Shown: piece by piece, positions 1-6,032 of the stretch
Layout: every line of letters starts with the position of its first letter
How positions within the stretch are numbered: position 1 is the stretch's first letter
Assembly: GCA_003505715.1 (NCBI GenBank)
Contig: DNXU01000361.1
Span: 979 to 7,739 of the forward strand
Length of the DNA stretch: 6,761 bases
Source: Cyanobacteria bacterium UBA8803
Lineage (GTDB): Bacteria; Cyanobacteriota; Cyanobacteriia; Cyanobacteriales; Coleofasciculaceae
Direction of reading: 5' to 3'
Program-made: the position numbers and the translations under genes
Notes under the pieces: generated by a model
What the model saw: only the letters and a program-made list of their open reading frames with translations
Database searches by the model: none
Told to the model about the DNA's origin: nothing

Positions 1-932
1 GCGTAGCCGAAGGGGAATGGGTTAAATTCTGGCTTGTTTGTATACTGTTCATTGCCCAGCGATCGCTTATCCCCTTCTGAACTTGTGGGGGTAAGGTGGC
101 AAAATATTCTTGATAGTCTGCCCAAGATAGCTGTTGTCCGACCGAACGTAATTCCTTTCCTTCTGGATCGTTGGTGACTCCAGCAGTGAGGCGTTGGATC
201 AGTTCATCACCAGTTTCTGGGATATCATTCACCTGGTAGCCAGCTTGCTGCAATGCCTTGAGAATTTCCACACAGCTAGCAGGTGTATCAAGTCCCACCC
301 CATTACCAAGGCGTCCGTCGCGGTTGGGATAGTTAGCCAAAATCAGAGCAATGCGTCGCTCCTGGGGTGGGGTTTGGCGCAATTTTATCCAGTTGGCTGC
401 TAAATCTGCCACAAATTCAATGCGATCGCCTACGGGTTCGTACACCACCACATCAGTTTCGAGGCGGGAATTCCAGGTTTTTACCGACTTAAAGGAAACT
501 GCACGGCTGATAATTCTGCCATCCACTTCTGGCAGCGCCACGTTCATGGCGGTATCCCTAGGTGTTAGTCCCTGAAACTGCTCGCTCCACTGTTCTACCG
601 TACCCCCGCTGAGAATAACCTGTAATACAGGCACATTTAACTGCTGCCACAACTCCAACTCAGGCATCTCACTGTTCAATTTAGCGAGAGAGAAACTGGT
701 GGTATTGAGCAATAGATCAATTGCAGAGTCGGCTTGAGGTTGCAAATACGACAATAACTCAGCTTGCAAGTCTTGTTCGCGCAACGAAGAAACAAACACT
801 GGCACGGGAATCAGCTGTTTCGACACCAAAGCTTGACAAAGGGCATCAATTGGTGCTGTATTTCCGGCCAGATAATGAGCGCGGTAGAAGAGTAAACCAA
901 CTTTGGGAATTGGTAATTGGTAATTGGGGATT
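1..932 (-). CDS. cobN: CobN continuation in the shifted frame, partial at the window edge
   Basis: Read on the minus strand with codons starting at 907, the protein resumes as PKVGLLFYRAHYLAGN, a strongly conserved CobN segment. It runs without a stop for about 302 codons to the window edge. Further CobN/ChlH-family motifs follow, notably NYPNRDGRLGNGVGLDTPA (encoded near 340-265). The same frame is open upstream to 1060 but encodes no CobN there. It therefore belongs to the gene starting at 1533 and has no natural start of its own. Adding one 7-bp unit to the array at 905-932, or removing two, joins both parts into one frame. The last ~20 codons at the edge, after GISDRW, look unlike CobN and may be another repeat-derived insertion. 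The remaining two-thirds of CobN lies outside the window. Confidence 0.85.
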
Positions 933-1533
933 GATAAGGTTCTTTTTGGTTTGTTTGCCTTTTGGTTTCCTCGCTTGCCACGCTCCACGTATAAATCCCG
1001 ACGCGAGGCACAGGTTGGGGTGGGGGAGGATTGTAGGTTTTTCCCAAGCACAGATCGGCGCTAAATTTGAGGGCATTGGCGAAGTTCTCGGCTCCACCTT
1101 CAGTAAAGTAGCGCCATAGCTGCTGAACTGCTACCAGATTGATGGTAGAGTAACTGATTAAATCACGATCAAAATGATCGTCTCCCGGCAAGATTACTAA
1201 GGAGGCAGCTGTTTGCTGCACTGTCTCCCGTACCACTTCTAAGCCATAAGACCAATAGGAACGTCCTCCCAAAAGCCTTACAATAATAATCTGAGCAAAA
1301 ACCAAGACATTTTCTGCATAAGTATCAATGGTTAATTGCTGTTGCAAGTGCAAGAGGTTAACGACCCGCATAGCCGGGAACTCCTCTGGCAATTGAGCCA
1401 TTGCTGCGGCCAGAGTCTGGATATCGGTGTCAGCTGCTGTGAGAAAAACGATCGGAGCAGGTGTCTGTTCGATCGTGATGACCCCTTCTGCTTGTGGGTT
1501 CCATCCTCCCGGCGTTGCGGCAATTCGATGCAT
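811..1533 (-). CDS. cobN: Cobaltochelatase subunit CobN, N-terminal part, out of frame after the repeat array
   Basis: CobN is the large subunit of the ATP-dependent cobaltochelatase that inserts cobalt into the corrin ring in cobalamin synthesis. In cyanobacteria it is thought to work in the cytoplasm with ChlI/ChlD-type AAA subunits. The N terminus (MHRIAATPGGW, then IEQTPAPIVFLTAADTD and LLGGRSYWSYGLEVVRE) is what I know from cyanobacterial CobN. The ATG at 1533 fits that family start, although no Shine-Dalgarno sequence precedes it. About 200 residues are genuine CobN, ending in a linker after the PPPPQPVPRVG segment. The frame then crosses heptad repeats at 932-905, and the last ~30 residues are out-of-frame sequence ending at a stop at 811. 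The true CobN sequence continues in another frame (next entry). The 240-residue product alone would lack the whole catalytic body. Identity is certain; whether the gene is broken, phase-variable or mis-sequenced is open. Confidence 0.88.
   Translation of the reverse strand: MHRIAATPGGWNPQAEGVITIEQTPAPIVFLTAADTDIQTLAAAMAQLPEEFPAMRVVNLLHLQQQLTIDTYAENVLVFAQIIIVRLLGGRSYWSYGLEVVRETVQQTAASLVILPGDDHFDRDLISYSTINLVAVQQLWRYFTEGGAENFANALKFSADLCLGKTYNPPPPQPVPRVGIYTWSVASEETKRQTNQKEPYQSPITNYQFPKLVYSSTALIIWPEIQHQLMPFVKLWCRNS
905..932 (+). repeat. Heptad tandem repeat inside cobN, at the frameshift point
   Basis: Four consecutive 7-bp units are visible: GGGAATT (905-911), GGTAATT (912-918), GGTAATT (919-925) and GGGGATT (926-932). 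On the coding (minus) strand they read as AATTACC-type units and translate as ITNYQ/LPIP-like linker residues. Because 7 is not a multiple of 3, each gain or loss of a unit changes the frame. Four units put the conserved downstream part out of frame; five or two would restore it. Confidence 0.9.
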
Positions 1534-1633
1534 GGTTTTGTTGGTTGGGTTGAATCAGAAAGAATCTAGAGTTGAGTCATGCGAGGGGAAGCAACTTCGC
1601 AACGGCTGTCGCTTGTAACTACAGACCAAAGTC
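1534..1633. promoter_or_regulatory. Divergent spacer between cobN and the sensor kinase gene
   Basis: This 100-bp stretch separates two start codons facing away from each other, so it must hold or overlap the promoters and leaders of both genes. I cannot point to convincing -35/-10 pairs or operators. Neither start codon has a clear Shine-Dalgarno sequence, which is common in cyanobacteria. Confidence 0.35.
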
Positions 1634-4006
1634 ATGCCGATATTGGGTAATCCAAGATTGAGTCGAACGTTGCCCTTGACAATGTTCGAGCGGCTGCAAG
1701 AAGTATTGCAGCAAATGAAATCAGCAATTGGTGCCGAGGCTATACTTTTGAGATCGGATGACTTGCCGATTATACCGATGGGTCTGGAACATCAGGTTCA
1801 ACGGTTTGGGGTTGTAGTATCCCAACCGTTCAAGGTGTTGCTGTTAGGAGTTCAGCTAGAGTCAGAAGCACCGACTAGCGACGATACTCAGCCAATACTA
1901 TATCAGGTTGGATTGACCTTCGAGCCAGAGGAGATCGCCTCCTTCCTAGACGAACTGACTCAACGCTTGAACCATCATCCGATTGTCTTTAACTCCTTTG
2001 AGAGGCTACTAGCTTCCTGCCAACCGAACGATCCAGCAATCCAGAGTGAATTTACGCTTTTGTTACTGGAAGTTCTCGCTGTTAGCGAAACCAGCCACCC
2101 AGTACCCCCCGAACCAATTTATCCTTACGTTTCCGTATGTCAACCTATAGAAAATGCTCTACACCAACAGGTTGAACAGGAGCGACTGATCAATCAGGTT
2201 ACTACCCAAATTCGTCAAAGTCTGGAATTACCCGTCATCCTAACTACTGCTGTAGAGCAGGTGCGTCATTTCCTCAAAGTAGATCGGTTGTTAATCTATC
2301 AATTTGACTTCCAGCCAACTAGTTCTAGCATCCATCCAGAAATTGGGGAAGGGGAAGACAAGGAAAGGAATTTACCCTTATTTTCTACTCCCCAACCCCT
2401 AACCTCTCAACTGGGTTGGGGTTGCGTGACTTACGAAGCTAGAGTTTCCGATCGTATTCTCTCCGTCCTCAATTGGATGGAAGAACAAGAGTGTGCGATC
2501 CACGTTCCCAACTGTCGGGAGAAGTATCGGCAAGGGTTGGCAGTTGCTATTGATGATGCGATCGTTTCTTACCGCCATTCTCCTTGTCTGTTAGAACTCA
2601 TGCAACAGACTCAGGTAAGAGCTAAGTTAGTTGCTCCGATTGTCGTTCAAAACCAGCTGTGGGGACTCCTCATTGCCCACCAATGTTTGGAACTCCGTCG
2701 GTGGCAAGACACTGAAAAAGCCTTTTTGAAGGAAATTGCAGAACATTTAGCCGTTGCCATTTACCAAGCTCAATTGTATGCTCAGCTACAACAGCAAAAA
2801 ACTACCTTAGAGTTGCGAGTGATCGAGCGCACCCAAGAACTTCGGGATGCCCTGCAAGCGGCTCAAGCTGCTAGCCTTGCCAAAAGTGAATTTCTTGCAG
2901 CCATTAGTCATGAATTGCGAACGCCTCTAACCTGCGTCATTGGCATGTCCGCGACGCTGTTGCGTTGGTCTTTTGGTGAGGGAGGAGCCAAGACAGTCCC
3001 GATAAACAAGCAACGGCAATTTTTAAAAATGATTCAGGAAAATGGGCAACACCTGCTAGAGCTGATCAACGATATTCTGGACTTGTCTCAAGTTGAAGCG
3101 GGGAAAGCAGTGTTGAATATCAGCGAGTTCTCTCTAACCAAGCTGACCCATCAAACGCTGAGAATCTTACAAGAAAAAGCCTTTCTCCAGAAGATTGAAT
3201 TGGAAATGGATTGCCAGGTCAAACCTCAGAGCGATCGCTTTCGAGCCGATCAACGGCGAGTCAAGCAAATTCTCTATAACCTCTTAGGCAATGCCATCAA
3301 ATTCACCCCAGAAGGCGGCAGGGTGATATTACGAGTCTGGCGAGAAAGTCATCTAGCCTTCTTTCAAGTGGAAGATACGGGCATCGGTATTGCCCGAGAC
3401 CAGTTACCCCTGCTGTTTCAAAAGTTTCAACAGTTAGAGAGTACTTACCACCGCAAATACGAAGGGACGGGTCTAGGTTTAGCCTTGACTAAACAGCTAG
3501 TCGAGCTTCATGGCGGCACCATTGAAGTTGAGTCAGTCGTTGATGAGGGTTCTGTATTTACGGTTTGTTTGCCCATCCAACCCCCAATGCCACCTGCTTC
3601 GGATAAACAACAGGCAACTCTAGAGCCAAGTGTCCAACCTCAAGGCAGCATAGTCTTGGTAAACAACCACGAAGCAACAGCCACGATGATTTGCGATATC
3701 CTTACTGCTGCTGGCTATCATGTAGTTTGGTTGATGGATAGTTCCGCTGCCCTCCAGCAAATTCAATTGCTAGCACCTCAGGTAGTAATTGTCGATTGGC
3801 AATTACCTGCAATGGATGGTTACGAGATTGGCCAGTACCTGCACAACTCCCCCAGCAGTCAACAAATCAAAGTTCTGGCCTTAACCACTCCTAACCTGTC
3901 AGCTGAAGAAGAGCAAGATATGATTGCGATCGTAGATGGTTACTTGCTCAAACCAATAGAACCAGTTCAACTCTTGGACAAAGTTACAGCCTTGATGGCA
4001 ACATAA
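1634..4006 (+). CDS. cikA: CikA-like hybrid sensor histidine kinase (GAF, HisKA, HATPase, degenerate receiver)
   Basis: CikA is the cyanobacterial clock kinase: it resets the KaiABC oscillator and acts as phosphatase on the output regulator RpaA. This 790-residue protein has the CikA order and nearly its length (about 750). The N-terminal domain spans ~15-170 and a phytochrome-type GAF ~185-380. A coiled linker is at 382-415. The H-box is SHELRTPL with His426, followed by GMSATLLRWSFG, which I associate with CikA. N-box Asn553, G1 Asp581 (DTGIGI) and G2 GTGLGL (611-616) complete an intact kinase core. In the GAF, Cys318 (SPCLLELM) sits at the bilin-attachment position with Leu instead of the usual His. 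The receiver (~671-790) keeps Asp721, Thr751 and Lys773 but has Asn-Asn (677-678) where the metal-binding acidic pair belongs, so it is probably a pseudo-receiver. No transmembrane segment. Met17 (1682) is an alternative start. A CikA-related, non-clock hybrid kinase is the main alternative. Confidence 0.8.
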   Translation: MPILGNPRLSRTLPLTMFERLQEVLQQMKSAIGAEAILLRSDDLPIIPMGLEHQVQRFGVVVSQPFKVLLLGVQLESEAPTSDDTQPILYQVGLTFEPEEIASFLDELTQRLNHHPIVFNSFERLLASCQPNDPAIQSEFTLLLLEVLAVSETSHPVPPEPIYPYVSVCQPIENALHQQVEQERLINQVTTQIRQSLELPVILTTAVEQVRHFLKVDRLLIYQFDFQPTSSSIHPEIGEGEDKERNLPLFSTPQPLTSQLGWGCVTYEARVSDRILSVLNWMEEQECAIHVPNCREKYRQGLAVAIDDAIVSYRHSPCLLELMQQTQVRAKLVAPIVVQNQLWGLLIAHQCLELRRWQDTEKAFLKEIAEHLAVAIYQAQLYAQLQQQKTTLELRVIERTQELRDALQAAQAASLAKSEFLAAISHELRTPLTCVIGMSATLLRWSFGEGGAKTVPINKQRQFLKMIQENGQHLLELINDILDLSQVEAGKAVLNISEFSLTKLTHQTLRILQEKAFLQKIELEMDCQVKPQSDRFRADQRRVKQILYNLLGNAIKFTPEGGRVILRVWRESHLAFFQVEDTGIGIARDQLPLLFQKFQQLESTYHRKYEGTGLGLALTKQLVELHGGTIEVESVVDEGSVFTVCLPIQPPMPPASDKQQATLEPSVQPQGSIVLVNNHEATATMICDILTAAGYHVVWLMDSSAALQQIQLLAPQVVIVDWQLPAMDGYEIGQYLHNSPSSQQIKVLALTTPNLSAEEEQDMIAIVDGYLLKPIEPVQLLDKVTALMAT
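3231..3238. repeat. HIP1 octamer GCGATCGC (also at 59-66 and 422-429)
   Basis: Perfect copies of the highly iterated palindrome HIP1 occur at 59-66, 422-429 and 3231-3238, all inside coding sequence. Three copies in 6.8 kb is far above chance (about one per 65 kb) and supports a cyanobacterial chromosome. Confidence 0.9.
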
Positions 4007-4019
4007 GTTATTGTTTATT

Positions 4020-4054
4020 GGTGATGGGTGATGGGTGATGGGTGATGGGTGTTC
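4020..4054 (+). repeat. Heptad tandem repeat, GGTGATG x4 plus a decayed fifth unit
   Basis: Four exact GGTGATG units occupy 4020-4047 and a degenerate unit (GGTGTTC) follows at 4048-4054. The array lies 14 bp after the stop codon of the sensor kinase gene and ~60 bp before the start of the next gene. It belongs to the same repeat type as the array inside cobN. No function can be read from it; copy number is likely to vary between strains. Confidence 0.9.
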
Positions 4055-4112
4055 GCCAACTTCCAAGAACAAATAACTAATAACAAACAACAAAACCCAG
4101 ATTGAGGTAACC

Positions 4113-4433
4113 ATGACAGAATTTTTAGATTTTCTTAAACCTAAATTTGCCTATGTGGCGCTTGGAGAATTTAAACCAGGAAAATTTGAAGAAGCTCAGC
4201 AACTTTATGAAAAAGCTGTATCCACCTATGGCCAAGGCTTTAAAGGAGCCTATCTGCTGCGAGAACCCGGAACTGACAAGGGCATCGCCATAATTCTTTG
4301 GGAAAGCCAAGAAGACATGGAAGCCAATCAGCACAACGTAGCTTATGAAGCTATTTTGGCTCAGATGTCTCATTTATTTACTAAGGCACCGACAACTTCA
4401 TTTTATGAAGTGTGCAGCGAAATTCATCAGTAA
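4113..4433 (+). CDS. Small dimeric alpha/beta-barrel protein, ABM-like (antibiotic biosynthesis monooxygenase superfamily)
   Basis: A 106-residue soluble protein with no signal peptide or membrane segment. The pattern fits one ferredoxin-like ABM repeat: a strand at ~11-19 (KFAYVALGEF), an amphipathic helix at ~22-39 (PGKFEEAQQLYEKAV), a strand pair around GAYLLREPGTDKGIAIILWES at 45-65, then a helix (QEDMEANQ onward) and a final strand near the C terminus. Such proteins form dimeric barrels; some are small-substrate oxygenases or stress-related, and many have no known activity. I see no residue set that would assign a reaction. The ATG is well supported: GAGG at 4104-4107 with a 5-nt spacer is the clearest ribosome binding site in the window. 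The gene lies 106 bp after the sensor kinase on the same strand, so it may be co-transcribed, but the repeat array between them makes an operon uncertain. Confidence 0.75.
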   Translation: MTEFLDFLKPKFAYVALGEFKPGKFEEAQQLYEKAVSTYGQGFKGAYLLREPGTDKGIAIILWESQEDMEANQHNVAYEAILAQMSHLFTKAPTTSFYEVCSEIHQ

Positions 4434-4437
4434 TCTC

Positions 4438-4499
4438 CCAGGAAGCCATCACGGATCTCGTCACTTCCGTGAGGGCATAAAAGAAAAAGGGCCTCCTGG
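4438..4499. other. Nested inverted repeats downstream of the ABM-like gene
   Basis: An outer pair, CCAGGAAGCC (4438-4447) and GGCCTCCTGG (4490-4499), matches at 9 of 10 positions. Inside it a second, perfect 7-bp pair, TCACGGA (4449-4455) and TCCGTGA (4466-4472), encloses a 10-nt loop. A transcript through here could fold into a stem with an inner hairpin. There is no U-tract directly after it, so a simple intrinsic terminator is not supported. It begins 5 bp after the stop codon and may stabilise or process the 3' end of that mRNA. Confidence 0.45.
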
Positions 4500-4634
4500 C
4501 TATCTGATGTAAAATGTATCTTTTGCTACATGGTGATAGGTAATCGTAAAAAATTGCTGACCAATCATCGACTACCAATTACCAGTTATGAGATTTACTT
4601 ATCACGAAAGATCCCGGAGAGTTGAATTCTTGGT

Positions 4635-4661
4635 TGGGTAGCTCGCACTACCCATATTTTT
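4635..4661 (+). terminator. Possible intrinsic terminator
   Basis: TGGGTAG (4635-4641) and CTACCCA (4648-4654) form a perfect 7-bp stem with a 6-nt loop, followed directly by TATTTTT. This is the usual form of a Rho-independent terminator on the plus strand. It lies ~200 bp after the ABM-like gene and 89 bp before the next gene on that strand, so it could end the upstream transcript. The stem is short and only moderately GC-rich. Confidence 0.45.
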
Positions 4662-4749
4662 GCCGAATTGGGATGCCTCCCTTCCCCCTCCATCCCCTCT
4701 GATTACTCTGATCTTAAACTCTAAAGCATTTCCATTCCCCTAGTGACTT

Positions 4750-5115
4750 GTGAAAATTCTGTTTGTTGAGGATGATGATTTGAATCGGGAAGTAATTGCT
4801 GAATACCTTGAATTAAATGGGTATAATGTTTGCGCACTCCCGAATGGGTTCACCTTCTTACAATCACTGGCAGAGTTTCAACCAAACTTGATATTACTCG
4901 ATCTCAAGTTACCTGGGATTGATGGTTTTACCTTAATGGAGCAACTGAGGCAATCGCAATGGGCACAATTACCAGTGGTGGTTCTCTCAGGTCTGTCTTT
5001 TAGTAAAGATCGACAGCGAGCCTTACAGCTGGGAGTTCGCCGTTTTCTAGTTAAACCCACTATTCTGCCAGAAATTGTTAATGTTATTCAACAGGAATTG
5101 AGAGATTTAAGTTAA
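4750..5115 (+). CDS. Single-domain response regulator (CheY-like receiver)
   Basis: A 121-residue protein consisting only of a receiver domain, so it probably passes a phosphoryl signal through protein contacts rather than by binding DNA. The set of key residues is complete: acidic pocket Glu7-Asp8-Asp9 (FVEDDD), phosphoacceptor Asp51 (LILLDLKLPGIDG), Ser80 at the switch position (VVVLSG) and Lys102 (LVKP). The start is GTG at 4750. In-frame stops TGA (4744-4746) and TAG (4741-4743) lie immediately upstream, and the domain begins at the second codon, so no other start fits. No good Shine-Dalgarno is present. Its cognate kinase cannot be read from sequence; the nearest candidate is the hybrid kinase 750 bp upstream. 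It converges with the small ORF at 5134-5313, with only 18 bp between stop codons. Confidence 0.9.
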   Translation: MKILFVEDDDLNREVIAEYLELNGYNVCALPNGFTFLQSLAEFQPNLILLDLKLPGIDGFTLMEQLRQSQWAQLPVVVLSGLSFSKDRQRALQLGVRRFLVKPTILPEIVNVIQQELRDLS

Positions 5116-5133
5116 AAGTTCATGCTTCATAGT

Positions 5134-5313
5134 TCATCGTTGATTTTGTTGTTGGATAAATTCTTCCAGGATTCTGGTCAGGTTTTGCAGAGAATTCCCC
5201 ATCTGCGTAATTCTTGATTCTGCCTGAGACAGTTCTAGAAGTGCGTTTTGCAGCTGGTTGCCCAAGATATCGATGGCTGCTCTATATTGAGCTTCTAATT
5301 CTTCTAGGGTCAT
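5134..5313 (-). CDS. 59-residue predicted coiled-coil protein of unknown function
   Basis: An intact small ORF, ATG at 5313 to TGA at 5136-5134, easily missed because of its size. The product starts MTLEELEAQYRAA and ends FIQQQNQR. It is nearly all helix-forming residues: no proline, few glycines, and leucine/isoleucine spaced every 3-4 positions (Leu17, Leu21, Leu25, Leu28, Ile35, Met38, Leu42, Leu45, Leu49, Phe52). That suggests one long amphipathic helix or coiled coil that may dimerise or bind a partner. AAGG (5321-5324 on the plus strand, read as the complement) lies 7 nt before the ATG and is a reasonable ribosome binding site. It converges tail-to-tail with the response regulator, 18 bp apart. 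I do not recognise the family. The composition looks like a real protein, but a chance ORF cannot be excluded. Confidence 0.6.
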   Translation of the reverse strand: MTLEELEAQYRAAIDILGNQLQNALLELSQAESRITQMGNSLQNLTRILEEFIQQQNQR

Positions 5314-5357
5314 GACGAAACCTTAGTAACTTGCATAGTCCCAATATCAAACCCCAA

Positions 5358-5444
5358 TGTTTGCGATTGTGTTTGCGCCAAGTTCAACTTCTAGGAAGGA
5401 GACAATACTGTTCGGTTAACGAGGAATGCAGAAGTATGTTTGCG
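5358..5444. repeat. Three copies of TGTTTGCG upstream of the 59-residue ORF
   Basis: Exact TGTTTGCG occurs at 5358-5365, 5370-5377 and 5437-5444, with a related TCGTTTACG just after the last. They lie 45-131 bp upstream of the minus-strand start at 5313, a plausible place for regulator binding. The stretch 5314-5573 otherwise shows no gene. The repeats may be coincidental. Confidence 0.3.
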
Positions 5445-5573
5445 TTTCGTTTACGATAACATATTACCTTAACTTCCTCTTTTTCTTTGATCGTTGCCTC
5501 TGGCTCTCCATAGCATCATATAGCTCTTCTGTCAAACTGGTGCTGTCAGGATTGTGCTGTCTGCATCGCCTAC

Positions 5574-5673
5574 CTAAGTAAAGGTAACTGCTGATGCTGT
5601 TCCGGCTGCCAGAGCGATCGATGCTACCCCAGCAACAGTCATACCAAGTTTTGTGAGAGGTTACGGTAGACAT
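5574..5673 (-). pseudogene. Relic of a secreted-protein gene: signal peptide with a one-base frameshift, then a stop
   Basis: From ATG at 5673 the minus strand encodes MSTVTSHK, then frame is lost. Starting at the ATG at 5642 the next frame reads MTVAGVASIALAAGTASAVTFT and stops at TAG (5576-5574). Removing one A from the AAAA run just after the HK codons joins them as HKLGMTVAGVASIALAAGTASA. This gives a textbook signal peptide: short n-region with Lys, a ~15-residue hydrophobic core, and an AxA cleavage site (ASA). Similar N termini occur in cyanobacterial exported proteins, including PEP-CTERM proteins. Beyond the TAG, 13 more codons lead to TGA (5534-5532), and no mature protein remains. 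The longer out-of-frame ORF from 5673 (69 residues, Arg/Ser-rich) is a by-product of the shift. Decay of a secreted-protein gene is the simplest reading. Confidence 0.6.
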
Positions 5674-5758
5674 GGTGAAATTATCCAGAAAGATAAAGGT
5701 GGATAGTAATTTTGTGTAGATCTGAGTCAGGGTTGATAGGGCGATGCCTTACATTAAA

Positions 5759-5878
5759 TTAGTGCAAGAGGGCAGAAGGGAGGACAGCTTGTACCGTCAG
5801 CTTTTTAAGCTCTTTTAAGGGTGGGTTATTTCCGCCGTGCAGTACTAGATAAGGGATTTGAGCTGACCCAGATAAAAA
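5759..5878 (-). other. Open, protein-like fragment without a start codon
   Basis: Between two in-frame stops on the minus strand there are 39 sense codons with no ATG. They contain the segment YLVLHGGNNPPLKELKKLT and end in PSALLH before TAA (5761-5759). The run looks more like real protein than random sequence. It may be the tail of a lost gene or a member of a dispersed repeat family of filamentous cyanobacteria, but I cannot name it. It ends ~85 bp upstream of the start of the signal-peptide relic and points the same way. Confidence 0.3.
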
Positions 5879-6032
5879 CTATGTTTATATACTTAAATAA
5901 AACAGGTAAATCAAAATTGCAATAGCTGTCTTCTGGATTTTACGTAATCTTTAAATTAAAAGTGAGTTATTAAAGATAAAGTGAATAATATTATGTTTTA
6001 TAACAAAGTCCGGAATAAAAAACGCAATTGCT

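Larger units (their letters stand above)
4434..4749. other. Gene-free stretch of 316 bp
   Basis: No ORF here looks real on either strand. Besides the two hairpins listed separately, it holds degenerate heptads in both orientations: GGTGATA-GGTAATC at 4532-4545 and, on the minus strand, GGTAATT-like units at 4571-4587. A strongly pyrimidine-rich tract (C/T) covers about 4676-4700. It must also contain the promoter of the response regulator at 4750, but no convincing -10/-35 pair is visible. Confidence 0.5.

Noticed and set aside
194..575. Two plus-strand ORFs at 194-403 and 351-575
   Set aside because: Both are antisense to cobN and overlap each other; they are frame shadows.
721..1119. 132-residue plus-strand ORF
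   Set aside because: It lies antisense to the clearly conserved cobN sequence and has no recognisable protein features.
4020..4054. CRISPR-like array
   Set aside because: The units are only 7 bp and directly adjacent without spacers, so it is a simple tandem repeat.
3899..4114. Minus-strand ORF of 71 codons after the kinase gene
   Set aside because: Its centre translates the heptad array (THHPSPITHHPS-like), and the rest is antisense to the kinase; not a protein gene.
5426..5581. 51-codon plus-strand ORF with GAGGA directly before its ATG
   Set aside because: The purine run touches the ATG with no spacer, the product is Cys/Phe-rich without pattern, and the ORF is antisense to the signal-peptide relic.
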